NCBI GenBank assembly: GCA_949987565.1
Contig: OX465118.1
Location: 9,324,502 to 9,388,501, forward strand
DNA from: Luidia sarsii
Taxonomy: Eukaryota > Echinodermata > Asteroidea > Paxillosida > Luidiidae
Direction of reading: 5' to 3'
DNA length: 64,000 nt
The translations under genes were made by a program, and so were the position numbers. Below are positions 12,319 through 24,200 of the stretch, in pieces; within the stretch, counting starts at the first letter, position 1; every line of letters starts with the position of its first letter. The notes below the pieces were generated by a model. It worked only from the letters and a program-made list of their open reading frames with translations, made no database searches and had not been told where the DNA came from.

Positions 12319-12847
12319 AGCCCCTACACAATGTTTGGTAAGTCTAAAATTTAGTGGGCCTGACGTTTCGATCCTAGCAGGACCTTTCTCAAAGGCAGGG
12401 TGACAAGGACACCTTGTCACCCTGCCTTTGAGAAAGGTCCTGCTAGGATCGAAACGTCAGGCCCACTAAATTTTAGATTTACTTTTTGGTAATTTTAGTC
12501 AGTAAGCAGTTTGCAACATTGTTGTATATCACCAATGTTTGGTAAGATCGAAAAACAGAAAATTTTCACAGATTTACATGAAACTTATAGTTTGAAGATG
12601 GTTATAGTAGAAACCTCACACCGAAATAATTCTGTCTAAAATGCCGTATTTTTGGAGAAAAGTGTAAAGAAATAGTTGACGTCTGAACAATTCATTGAAT
12701 GCTGTATTTTCGCGAAACAAATGAAGCGGTTTTTCACTATTTTCTCGAGACTCGGTTGGCGGATTGAGCTGAAATTTTCACAGGTGTGCTGGATCAGAAA
12801 ACGTATGGATGCTATTGTTTGACCTCGACCAATGTTGTGCTATCCCT
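12319..12847. mobile_element. TTAA-type MITE (family A, copy 1), split by a hairpin element
   Basis: It begins AGCCCCTACACAA and ends caatgttgtgctatccct. The interior (gatcgaaaaacagaaa, ctgtctaaaatgc, cgcgaaacaaatgaagcgg, acgtatggatgctatt, tgacctcgaccaatg) matches copies at 36761-37048 and 40192-40556. Flanks TTGT and TTGA are plausible decayed TTAA duplications. The run is broken at 12343-12532 by the hairpin element. Confidence 0.65.
12343..12532. mobile_element. Hairpin element with a 14-bp target-site duplication, nested in a MITE
   Basis: A near-perfect hairpin (arms about 66 bp, 12343-12408 and about 12412-12477) is followed by a 55-bp tail ending gttgtatatcac. Identical 14-bp repeats caatgtttggtaag flank it at 12329-12342 and 12533-12546. 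The two other copies of the host MITE show the unoccupied site (acaacattggtaagat), so the insertion boundaries are directly visible. Confidence 0.85.
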
Positions 12848-13159
12848 TTGAAATTTATATCATGGCCTGTATTCCATAGAATGGTAGTCCCCGATATAGT
12901 CCATACAAGTATGCACAGTATCTGACACATGGTCCATGGACTGATTTCAACCTTTTTTTTTCACTGTCTGATTTGCTTGTTGGTGATGCTCAACAACAAA
13001 AAAGCAAACAGTTAAAAAGATAAAACCAAACTAACAGACAGAAGACTAAAAATGGAAAAATAAACATAAAATCCGTCTTTCAAGTTTATTTTACAAGTTT
13101 ATTTTTATTTCAAGTTTATTTGACAGAAGTTCTTGAGGGAGAGCCAGATAAATGGCTTT

Positions 13160-13275
13160 GACTGACACAAAAAACAATGTTGCAACCTGTTTACTGACTA
13201 AAATTACCCAAACTAAAATCTCACAAAGTTCAGTGTCTGAAATTTCGATCGTAGCGGGATTTTTGTTTAGGTTTC
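13160..13275. mobile_element. Degenerate hairpin-element fragment
   Basis: Contains the tail motif gttgcaacctgtttactgac followed by taaaattaccc, and a decayed arm (tgtctgaaatttcgatcgta), in the same order as the copy at 10876-11022. The second arm is missing. Confidence 0.45.
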
Positions 13276-13339
13276 CTAATGAATGAGATCAAAACCCAAA
13301 CAATCATAAATCAGTTTGCCCTGTTCAACATACTATGCA

Positions 13340-13470
13340 AATCCAATGAATGCCCAGTGCTTTGCCCGATGCCTGGTGAACAAACCTGTGACTGCTTTCT
13401 AGTTACAGACTTTTCAGCCTTCACTTGACCACCGAGCTGGTCGAGGTCGTGTGGTGGATTTGAATGAAGA
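13340..13470. repeat. Dispersed repeat (cagtgctttgcccgatgcct family)
   Basis: The segments cagtgctttgcccgatgcctg and ccgagctggtcgaggtcgtg also occur, in the same order, at 16632-16930. A reverse-complement fragment (catcaggcatcgggcaaagc) lies at about 45907-45935. On the minus strand the longer copies carry a B-box-like gagtttgaatcc, so a tRNA-derived SINE is possible. Confidence 0.5.
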
Positions 13471-14007
13471 TGTGATAAACCGAAGTGGGATCTTTTTCAA
13501 AAGTCAATGATTTACGCCTGTCTGGATAACCAAAGGCGGGCCTTGTGTTCCAAGCCAGCATGACCTTTCCCAAAGCCAGAGATTCAGCACTTCGGTCAGT
13601 GGGCAATTTTTGTCAAATTTTCGTTGTTGTTGTTGTATCACCGTTTGGCCCTAAATTTGGAGCACTGTCTCATCAATTGGTCAGGTCACGAACGGTGATT
13701 GCGCACAAGGCCAGAGTGCACTTCCGTGACCTTTGTGCCTACCGGTAATTAGAGGATTTCCTTTTGGAGTTGAAAGCATACTCTTAGGATATGTTCAGAT
13801 TTATGAGGGACTGGCTTCGGTGTTAGTTTGTGGTTACTGGCTTTTCTCAGCGGAAGTTTGAGTAGCTGACTGCAAATTCCAAAATCACCTTACGTTCCAC
13901 TTTTCATGACAATGGCAGCATTCCAAGCGCTAAAAGTTCACAGCATGTCTGATACTGGTATTTACTTCCACTTGAGTAAGTTACTCCTCCCTCACTGGAC
14001 ACACACT

Positions 14008-14150
14008 GTATACCACAGGGGTGTAGGCTCACATACCACAATTCACCACAAAAACCCCGCTGTGGAATGTCCTGGTGCATGGCCCTTTATCCTCCCACAG
14101 GAAAAACCATGTGTGGTTAATTGTGGTTTCAATGCCAGCTAGGGTTAATA
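14008..14150. repeat. Dispersed repeat shared with 46320-46495
   Basis: Blocks aggctcacataccaca, ccttatcctcccacaggaaa or close variants, and ttgtggtttcaatgcc occur in the same order and spacing at 46320-46495. Repeated accaca/tgtggt words allow foldback pairing. No coding capacity is seen. Confidence 0.55.
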
Positions 14151-14326
14151 ACCAAATTTGTCTGGTCGAAATTTGAATTTGTGCAAATTATGCTGTTAAT
14201 CATTATTAATCATTAATGGTGAAATGGGATAAAGTTTGTTGACAACCACAGTCATGAAGAGACAACACACCCTTCATTCACGTCATTTGACAGTTTGATA
14301 AGAAAGCACACTATCGGACTATAGCC

Positions 14327-14778
14327 CTTTTCACACTACAGAGCCAATCCCCGGGGAATAAATCCCCGGGAAAATCCTGAGGATTTTTTTACCCCACCCC
14401 CCCCCCTGCAACCATTCACACTGGACCTATTTGGTAACTCCCGGCGACACTATTTCCCGGGAATATGCACGGTCCTTTCACACTTGCAATCAATCCCCGG
14501 GGAATCTGTAAACGAAGGGCGCACTTTCTGTAGTTCCCACTTGGACGCAAAAAGGTGGGGTAAGTAAAAAACAAAACGCCGGCGTTCACACTAGTTGTAA
14601 TTCCCCGGGGAAAACGTAAAACTCTGGTGTTTTCTCCTTCTACCCTACTCCCGACTCCCGAGCAGGGGTAAATATTCCACGGGGAAACGGGAATTGCTAT
14701 GGTAGTGTGAACAGACCGACCCAAATCCCCGGGTAATTTTCGTAAAATCCCCGGAGATTTCGTCTAGTGTGAACAGGT
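14327..14778. mobile_element. MITE-like element rich in TTCACACT and CCCCGGGG words
   Basis: The left end ccttttcacactacagagcc and the right end ctagtgtgaacaggtgaaag are imperfect inverted complements. Inside are repeated (t)tcacact and gtgtgaaca motifs alternating with palindromic ccccgggg or cccggg words. This architecture is typical of a short nonautonomous DNA transposon. Target duplications were not resolved. Confidence 0.5.
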
Positions 14779-15267
14779 GAAAGCACATTATTTAGCATGA
14801 TCCAGAGTGCCATCTCTGCCACAGCTAACAAAAGCAGACAAGTTGATCTTATTGCCGGGTGGTAATTGGCTGGAATGTCCTGTGGTTCTTCGTACTTCCT
14901 GGACAGAGTGAGTCCTTATGATATTATTTGCCCAGTTTGTCTTCCTTGTTTGTTTATCCTTCTCTGTCTCAGGGCCGCGTGATCCATATGCATAGTTGTG
15001 TGATTGTGTCATCTTCTCAGATTTTAATCAAAGAAATGACATCCGGGATTAAGTGTGCTCAAAGTTCAGTGCTCATTTTTTATTTTTTTTTTCAGTCCAT
15101 GTAATGTCCGTACGCGCCTTATCGCGAATTGACAGAAGTTAGGATACATAATGTGTACTAACTGTTGTTTTATATCATTCTCTCCTCTCGTCTTTCTCAT
15201 TTCCAGGGTCGCTGCTTTCTTTATTGTAATTTCCATCGGGTATATCAGTGGCATTCAGTGTGGATCT
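14779..15267. other. Presumed upstream region of the BCAP-like gene
   Basis: Noncoding sequence immediately before the proposed start at 15268. It contains a C/T-rich stretch ending in ttccag at about 15201-15206, which could be an acceptor of a 5'UTR exon. No TATA box or other promoter element could be assigned with confidence. Confidence 0.3.
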
Positions 15268-15286
15268 ATGGCGTCCAAAATGGAGT
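15268..15286 (+). CDS. BCAP-like gene, exon 1 (start codon)
   Basis: ATG at 15268 begins M-A-S-K-M-E and then one base of a split codon before a perfect GTAAGT donor at 15287. Joined to the acceptor at 15741 it makes a tyrosine codon and opens directly into the TIR domain, which is why this start is chosen. Further 5' noncoding exons may exist. Confidence 0.65.
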
Positions 15287-18200
15287 GTAAGTTGTTTCAC
15301 TTGTTTAATAGTGATAAATCTTTAACATGTTTTAGGTCATGGGTTATTTCAGGACTCAAGTTCGGTCAGCATACAGCCTCTTTAGGTTTTTTGAAAGGCG
15401 ATTTCAAGTATTGTGTGGGAGGTAAAAGATACAACTGTCGGGTGCCCGGCAAAAGGGCGTCAATGACTTCAGAGATCCTACATGCTAAAATCACTTTAAA
15501 TGGCCCTCTGCTGTTCCGTTCTATGGCTTTTTACAATTAGTTTTTACATTATCGGGACGTGATATGTGAACATGGAATGTGGATAGCATTGAAGTGCGTA
15601 CAAAATGGGGAAAAAAATGAGAAATTAGAAAAACAAATGACCTAAGTGACCTTCTTTTTGACCTCGTGACCTTCTGCAAGGCACCCGACGAAATTGATAG
15701 AATCGGTCCATTGCTCAACGATGTTCATTTTTTTTTCGTAGACGATCCGTACGATCTGACCATCCTCTACATGGAGGACACGGTGCCCTGGTGCGAGTAC
15801 CTCTTCGACGTCTTCAAGGACTTTGACATCAAGCAGAACGGCGAGGACATTACGGAGTTCCCCACCAACCCGTGCACCCTGCAGAACATACGGGAGTCGC
15901 TGATGTCCGTGGTCATCATCTCGCCGCGCTTCCTGCAGCGGTGCACGCCCCGGCTGCAGGAGTACGTGAACGTGGTGGTGGGCGTCATCTGCGGGGTGGA
16001 CGACGCCGACATGGAGGAGGTGGTGGCCAAGGTCCCCGCCGCGGCCGGCTGGACGCTCGTGGACGCGGCCGCGGGCGGGCCGGAACTGAGCAGGGTGGTC
16101 CTGAAGGTGCTCCACGAGTTCTCCGGCCCGACGGAGGCCCAGCGCCACCAGCAGCAGGCGGCGGCCGCGGACTCGGAGGACACCTACCTGACCGTCCCCG
16201 GCGAGGTCGATCCCGAGCTCTCCAACTACATGGAGATGGTCAAGGCGGAGGACAGTCTGATGAACACTTACTTCAACCCGGGCAGCCTGCTGCCGGGGGC
16301 GGGGCCGGGCGAGGCGGGGACGGGAGGCGACGTCCAGGAGGAGTTCTACGAGACCATGATGCCGCTGACCACCCAGCGACCCCCGTCTGCCCCCGACGGA
16401 ACACGGGGGTCGCTGACCACCCAGCGACCCCCGTCTGCCCCCGACGGAACGGGCCACTGCTTCAAAGCAACCGACCTGGGCTATGTCGACATGAGCAAAG
16501 GTACTGAGCACGACAGCGACAACCTCTATCCCTCCGTCCCATTATGTTGCCGACACAATCCCTTTTTTTTTCACAAAGCACATTTCATAATTCAATGAGG
16601 GTTTGCCCCACTCGGCGTTATGAGCTCTGCATACCCAGTGCTTTGCCCGATGCCTGATGAAAATATTTCAGGCAGCTCAGGCTGGATTCAAACTCGCGAC
16701 TCCTGCTTTCTGGTGCAGACTCGTGTGGGGGTTACTTCTCGGTTTTCTGCAGATTGAAGGGGCAAAGAAAATATGACTGGATAGGGACTTCAGCCAGGGC
16801 CTCTGGGTTGAACACAACCACTGCACCAGTGCTCCATACCGCCTGAGCTATCCGGCCCTTTGGTCTCTAGGTGGGGGGTCTCAACCGCTTGACCATCGAG
16901 CTGGTTGGGGTTGTGTGGCGGATTTGAATAATGTATAGCGGCGGGTACCGCGTTGCATCATGTTAAAGTCATAATTTAAGGAAATCTCAGTACATAATAT
17001 ATCACCCAAAACATAACCTCATGAATACATGTACATATAAACTATTCATTCTTTTTCTCATGTTGCCTGAAGTAAGGCAGACATGATATAAACAAAATGA
17101 ATAATGAAAGTACAATTCAGATTATTTGCAATTTTTTTACAAAGTCAAAGTGACAGAGATGCATTGCATTTGAAGCCTAACTTTAATGATTTTAATGTCT
17201 TGCGATATTCTGGAAATCCTGTCATTTGTTTTTATAAATATTCTGTTTGCAGGCAAACTTTCGCCACAGTGCAGTGCAGGATTGTCCATCTACCCTACAG
17301 AATCCAGAAGTGGGGTGAGTATTAGTAGACAAGTCTCTCATCCTGGTTTCAGAAAGAGAGAAACAGGTACAGTGGAATGTCGCTATAACGAACGCTGATG
17401 TACCGAACATTTGGCTATAACGAACATGCCCCGATTTTTGTGTACAACATACATGTATGTGGCCGCAACTGCTATAATGAACGACCGCTACACCGAACAA
17501 TTTTCATGGATCCCGGGATGTTCGTTATGAATAGTGACGCTAAGTACAACTTAATTTCAAACTAAGGAAAGAAGTCTAACCAAAGAGAAGAGAAGAGAGG
17601 GGAGAAGAGAAGAGTAGAGAGGAGAGGAGAGGAGAAAGGAATGGTGTGGAGAGGAGAGGAGAGGGGAGGGAAGAGGATGGGAATGGAGAGGAGAAAGGAG
17701 AGGAGAGGGTAATGCTGGGGAGAGAGTAGAGGAGAGAGGGGAGGAGGGGAGGGGAATGGAGGGGAGAAAGGAGAGGAGAGGGGAGGGTAATGGTGGGGGG
17801 AGAGTAGAGGAGAGAGGGGAGGAGGGAGGGGAATGGAGGGGAGAAAGGAGAGGAGAGGGGAGGGGAGAGGATGGGAATGGAGGGGAGAAAGGAGAGGAGA
17901 GGAAGGAGAGGAGAGGGAGAAGTAGAGGGAGAGGGAGAGGGAGAGGGAGAGGGAGAGTGAAAAGGGAGAGGGAGAGGGAGGGGAAGAGGGAGAGAGAGGA
18001 GAGGGAAATTGAGAGAGAGGAGAAGAGGGGAGAGAAGAGAGAAGAAATAAAGGACAGATGTGATTGTAAAATGAATGCTGTTCTGCCCAATAGCTTTTCT
18101 TGGCTCAGCAAGGAAGAAACATACAAAGTCCTGTGAATCAACTCATTATTTTTTGTGTTGAAGTCTAGCGATGGTCTTTCGGTTTTGTTGTACTCATTCG

Positions 18201-21200
18201 TCCAGGATGGCGGGGATCTGTACCTGTTCTTCGAAGACCCTGTGGTCAGTGCTAAAGACCAGTATCAGATGCACTTCAAGGGACCTCACAAGGAGAGCAA
18301 GGTGCCGGCCTTGTACAAGAGTCCCTACACCCTACGCGTGGAGCTCCCAGCAGGTACCTGTCGGTATAATTGTCTAGGCTTTGGCTTGGGGAAGAATGGA
18401 TGATGAAAAACGAGCAAAGGAATGGAAAGAAGAGGAGAGGGCAGGGCAGGGCAGGGCAGGGCAGGGCAGGGCAGTGCAGGGCAGGGCAGGGCAGGGCAGG
18501 GCAGGGCAGGGCAGGGCAGGGCAGGGCAGGGCAGGGCAGGGCAGGGCAGGGCAGGGCAGGGCAGGGCAGGGCAGGGCAGGGCAGGGCAGGGCAGGGCAGG
18601 GCAGGGCAGGGCAGGGCAGGGCAGGGCAGGGCAGGGCAGGGCAGGGCAGGGCAGGGCAGGGCAGGGCAGGGCAGGGCAGGGCAGGGCAGGGCAGGAGAGG
18701 GGAGGAGAGGGGAGGAGAGGGGAGGAGATGAAAGGAGAGGAGAGGGGAGGAGAGGGGAGGTGAGGTCAAACTTTCTTTGCCATTTCTTTCAAAATATTTT
18801 AAGGAGGATTCCGAGGAAACCTGCAGATCAGTTCCCATGACGATGGAGCATGGCTGGTTGCCTGGTTATTGTTGACTAGTAACTGTGCCGTCTCTGAGGT
18901 GGAGAAGTAGTATAGGGAATGGGGGTTCTGGCGCACTTTTTTGTGGGAAGCCCCCCGAGCCCCATAGGACCTCCCAGCCGTACATAAGAAATTGCCCTAT
19001 TGCGTATGTAGGCCGTTTCGCGTACATAAACAATTGGCAAAACCTTATGTAGGCCGAAACCCCTTCGCGTACATACATAATTGGCAAAACCTTATGTAGG
19101 CTGAGGCCGTTTCGCGTACATACATAATTGGCAAAACCTTATGTAGGCCGAAACCGTTTCGCGTACATAAGAAATTGGAGTAATTCTGCATGCACCTCGG
19201 CCCCCCCTCCCCCAGCCCCGCCAGATGAAGCCCCCAGAGAGCCCCCAAGGTCCCCAGCACCCCCCACCACCCCGCCCGACACCTCCGTCAAGCCCCCTGA
19301 GCCCCATAGGACCTCCCAGCCCCAGTTCTGATTATATATAATATATATATATATAGGGCCCGCCCCACCCCCCTGGCGGGCCCCCAGACCAAGGGTAACC
19401 ACTATACACTAATCGATACCCTATTTAGATACATGCTCGCCCCACGGCGCCCAAAACAACTCCCAGCTACACAACAAATGGGAAACAGTAACCGCAGACA
19501 AGGCTTGTGCCGCGGCTACCAGTCCAAGCCCCTCCCACCCCTTGGAGGGCCAAAAACGGTCACGCCGGAAGTTCAAAAAAAACTTGTCACGCTACTAGAA
19601 ATCTGTCACGGTGAAAGATTTCTGTCACGGTGAAAGATTTCTGTCCCGGTGAAAGATTTCTATCCCGGCGAAAGATTTCTATCCCGGCGAAAGATTTCTC
19701 TCCCAGCGAAAGATTTTTGTTTGATACTATGCATGCCTATCATTCACCCGCCGCAGTTAAGGCTTGTGCGGATGTTTACTCGTCTAAAGTCCAAGGGCCT
19801 TATCTGATTGTGCAGAGCAGCGGCCGCCCAGGCGGCCGTGGCAGCAAGGTTGTTAACCCCAAATGGCATGAGGGCGCTTTCCGCGGTGGGTTTACCAGTC
19901 AGTTGTACGGAGGCGGACGGTCTGATGTATGAAACAGAGCGAAGCAACCGCATTCTATTTCAACGTCGCCGGGCCAGCAGCGAGCTCTCTCATGATCGAG
20001 GCTCGGGCCTGGGCTATGAGCTCGTTTTTTGTCGCCTCGCTTGATGCGGCCGCGTACACTTTGCGAGATTTTTTCTGAATATCGGCCTTCATTTGGCCAT
20101 ATTTCTCTATCTCGTCGAGTACGAGCTTGAACTCCTCAGGGGCGATGTGGTCATCGCGAAGCGCGTTTGAGATCACATCCGTTATGCTGTTGAGCTTGGA
20201 TAGGGCGAGCACGCGAATCTCGTCGTGTTTCTTGGCTTTCACTAGGAGCCGCCGAGAGACGTACTTCCCGGCAATACCGGCCAGGCCACAAGCAACCGCA
20301 GCCGCCTCAAGTCCGACGACAACGGGTGCGGCTATGATTGTGGAGAGCAGACCCACACCCGCCGCACCCATCCCCAGACTAGATGCGATCAACGCTGTGT
20401 CAACGCCGTCAACGACGTTGATGGCTCTGCGGTATTTTTTGTACAGCTTGGCTCGTTCGTCTCTCTCGTGCTCTAGGCGGCGCTCGAGGTTGCGGATTTC
20501 GGTAAGACGGAAGCTGGACCCCCCGTCTTGCTGATCGAGCTTAGGATAAAGCGGCTCCGCCTCTGGCGGCGCTGTTGGCATCTTAGGCATTTTCTCGAAT
20601 CTCAAGGACTGCTGTTACGGACTTATCACGGTTTGTTACCACCCTGCCTTCCTTGTCACGGTTCTTTACTTCTCTACCCTCTTCGTCTAAAACGCGGACG
20701 TTCAACTGATGTATGTGCGTGTTTTGTAATTTTTTGTACATAGGATTGTTAGGGGATACGTCTACAATACCCCCAGATGTTGCGGCCGGGACTATCGCAA
20801 GCAGGGTCGAGGGAGCACCATCAACGAGATTAGAGCTCGTTGAGAGTTGGTCGAGATGGATATAAAGCCACTTATGGGCAGCCATGTCAATCTGTTTGTC
20901 TCCCCCATACTCCCCATAAAGCCAATCTTTTTCGTCTATACCCAGGATTCGGCGTATATTGGTACTGAATTGTATCTGGACACCTTCTGGTACACTGAGC
21001 TTGATTAGACCGGTTGCTTCGGTCAACTTAAGCATTACACCGGGAACAGCTCCCGTGATAAAACTCGATAGTTGTTCAAAGGTATACAACCCAGGCGGGA
21101 TCACAATAGATCTACCACTAGTAGTTTTACCATGCTGGACAGTGCCAGGCGGGATCACAATAGATCTACCACTAATAGTTTTACCATGCTGGGCAGTGGT

Positions 21201-24200
21201 TATCTCAATTCTGGACGATAAACTCACGTTGTGATAGCCAACTTCATAATGGAAACCTCGGAGGGCGACATAGAGCTTGCCGTCTGTATTGTCTACAGAC
21301 GATTGGAGAATCGTCGCTTCCCCCTGTTGAAGATGAGTCAGTGTGATAAACATGATGCAGTCATGGTAGACCAGGCACACAAGTTTAACTCAAAAGCGTC
21401 GTATGAAGCACTCGGGGTATACTCCCCCACCACCAAGGACCTAGAATTACAACATGTAAACATACAGGTGACTGCCGGCAGCACGGCAAACTTTAAAACT
21501 ACCTTCCCAGATATCTTGTCGGCGGAGCGGTACAAGCTGCCGCTAGTAAAAAGCAATGATTTAGTAAACAAGCGGCTCTCAACCCCGATGAGCTTTTGGC
21601 AACCCCAGGTCAACTTCGCGGTGTGGTGCGCCACCGCGGGGTGCGGCGTCTCTTCGGGGGACCATCTTTACTCCGGGACCCCGATGGCGCGATCGGTCTA
21701 CCGCTTCCACGTGTACTACCAGATCCGCAAGATTCTTGAAGAGATGCAAGTGCCACTCCCGCAGGACGGCGGCGCGTGGGATGCCTTCGACGTCCCCTAC
21801 AACCGGAGGGCGTACGAACGAATCTGCGCGGAGTTCGGAGTCTCACCACACACCGATTGGTGGATCAAATACCCTAACCACGGACTCGGTAGAGTTTACT
21901 GGTATGTGACGCACATGGGGCCTCAACCGTTGGGGGGTGGAGCGGCGGAACACTACGACCCTAAAGTTATGACGTTCACCGAAAAGACGACGAACGAGAG
22001 GTACCAAATCCAATATATCAAACAAGACGCGCCGGATGCGGGTGTGGCCTGGAAGCAGCTAATCCCCAACAAATCCCAAGGCTTCACCCGCCCAGGAGTC
22101 GAGCGGTTGAACGCCTCTATTCGCACGTACGTCTGGGCCATCTTAGGCGCACAGTCACAAACCCGCTCGAGCATTATCGGCACCGGCACCGCATTCGACG
22201 CCCAGAGACAGTTCTTGGCGAACATCGAGGATGCGATCTCAAGCCCCGTCGATCTCCCAAGCGCAATAGCGAACTACCAGGATGTGCTTCAATACGCCCG
22301 CTCCAAGGTAAACTTCGCCTTCGGGATCGGGTTGTACATGGCCCCAAGCAACATGGATCTACAGATTGGAACCATTCAGGACTACAACAACGAGATAGTC
22401 ATCGCAGGATCGGGGCAAAAATTGGGCGTCAACGATGGCATAAATGCCACGCCTTCACCCCCGCCCGTGCAGGACATGGAGGGGCCGGCTGCTAGGCCAG
22501 CGCAGCCAGATATGACTGCACCCAGCCCCGCGACGATGACGAGGGCCCAGAGGCTAGCGCAGTCAGCGAGGCCAGCCCAGTCAGATGTGGCTGCACCCGA
22601 CCCCACGACGTTGAAGTGGACCCAGGGGCCTACGCAGCCAGCGAGGCCGGCGCAGCCAGATGCGCAGGCCGCAGACCACGAGGACGAAAAAACCGCCCTC
22701 GTTGTTGGAGGGGTTGTCGTAGGCCTACTCGCGCTTTGGCTTCTAAGCTAGCCACCCGCGCGCCGCCACGAGCAGCAGGCTTCCGACCGCTACGACGACG
22801 GCCCACAGGTTTTCGGCCAGCCAGCCCGTAGTTTTTGCGAGTAGGGTTAGGAGCCAGGAGACGACCGAGCCGATAATACCCGGAAGCGCGGCGGCTGCTT
22901 TACCAGCCAGGTTGCCCAGGAGCCATCCGAGACTTTGGAGGTGCTTTTTCACCCACTCCTTTACTCCACCCCGGTCTCCGGGCGGTGGGGTTGGCGGCGC
23001 GGCGGTGGTGCCGCCGGTCAGAGCGAGGACCAGGGTGCTGATCGTCATTCCTATCGCGGTGAGAATAGACACAATCGTGACCCCCTGCTCGCGGAAGAGG
23101 ATGCGCACGCGCTCGGCCAGGCTTTTGTTTTTGTCTAAGACCCTCGTTATAGTCTCACGGATTCGGCGAAACTGCGACCGGAGTTCTAGGTTGAGGGTGT
23201 CGATGCTTTCTTGGACTGCTGCAAGCTCATCTTCGGCCTTTTGAAGTTCATGCTCGATTTGGTCCGTTTCTTCTTCGGTAATTCCGGCGCGCTCAAGATC
23301 TTCGCGGTAGCCCTCGATTGCCTGCTGGAGAGCAACTTTTTTGCTCTCTTGCACCGCTCTCGTGCCACGCAAAGTTTTCAAGGCGCTGTCGAGTCCTTTA
23401 AGCTCTCTCAAGGGCAGGAGATGCTCTGGCAGGTCGCTATGATCCCATTCCAAATCGACAGGCGGATCGGGGTTAGCATTGACTGTTTCGTAAGCATCAT
23501 CAATATTCTGTTCCAAACGAGCAATGGTCTCACGGAGGTCAGAATCGTCTGCTTTAACAGCCGCATCGGCCGATTCGGCGATTTTTTCTAACACCGCGAC
23601 GGTCTTGGGTGTGAAGCCGCCGCGCTTCTGCTTACTGTGGTACTCCGGCAGGTCGAGATAATCCCGAATGGCTTGCGAGCCCCCCTCGCCATACTTGCCG
23701 GCGATTGTCGACAACCCCAGAAATCCTACGGGGCCTCTAGAAGTAGTTATCTGGATTTCTTTATTGCCCACTTCCCAGTAAAGCGTTTTGCCATTTTCAC
23801 CGACCCTAAACTCATCGTATTTTGTTTTTTCTGTACGCCCAAGCCCGCCGTAATCGCGTTTTATCGCTTTGTAGAAAGAATCTACTAAACGTTCTCGCTG
23901 GGCTTCTCGCTCTTGCGTACGGAGGTTGCCTTTTAATCCGCCAATGCGGTCCCCGTAGTCATCTAGTGTCTGCCCATCCACCAGTCCCGGCATTAAGGTA
24001 GGATTATCGGGCAAATTAAAACTTGTTTCTGCGCCGTCATCCGCGGCGTAATCATCGCCCGTCCGCCCAATGTCAAACGGGTCCATTTCAACGTTATCAT
24101 AGCCGCCTTCCGCCATGGTGCATGTACGTATTGAACAGAACCCTACTAGGGTTTAATAGCCAAGATGTCGAAGTACGGACGCAAGCTGAATCCTTTCCGA

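Larger units (their letters stand above)
17315..18205. other. Intron 3: MITE copy plus a long purine microsatellite
   Basis: Holds the pogo-like MITE from 17370 and the (GGAGA)-type purine tract at 17577-18050 (both listed separately). After these come about 150 bases of unique sequence leading to the acceptor tcgtccag at 18198-18205. Confidence 0.6.

Noticed and set aside
15642..16511. 289-codon frame antisense to the TIR exon, and a 211-codon frame in a shifted phase
   Set aside because: High GC of the exon suppresses stops. Only the sense frame has TIR motifs, splice sites and matching phases.
18354..18900. Search for the missing DBB exon just after exon 4
   Set aside because: The only acceptor-like site (aacctgcag at about 18815-18823) leads to a frame with early stops and no DBB-like strands.
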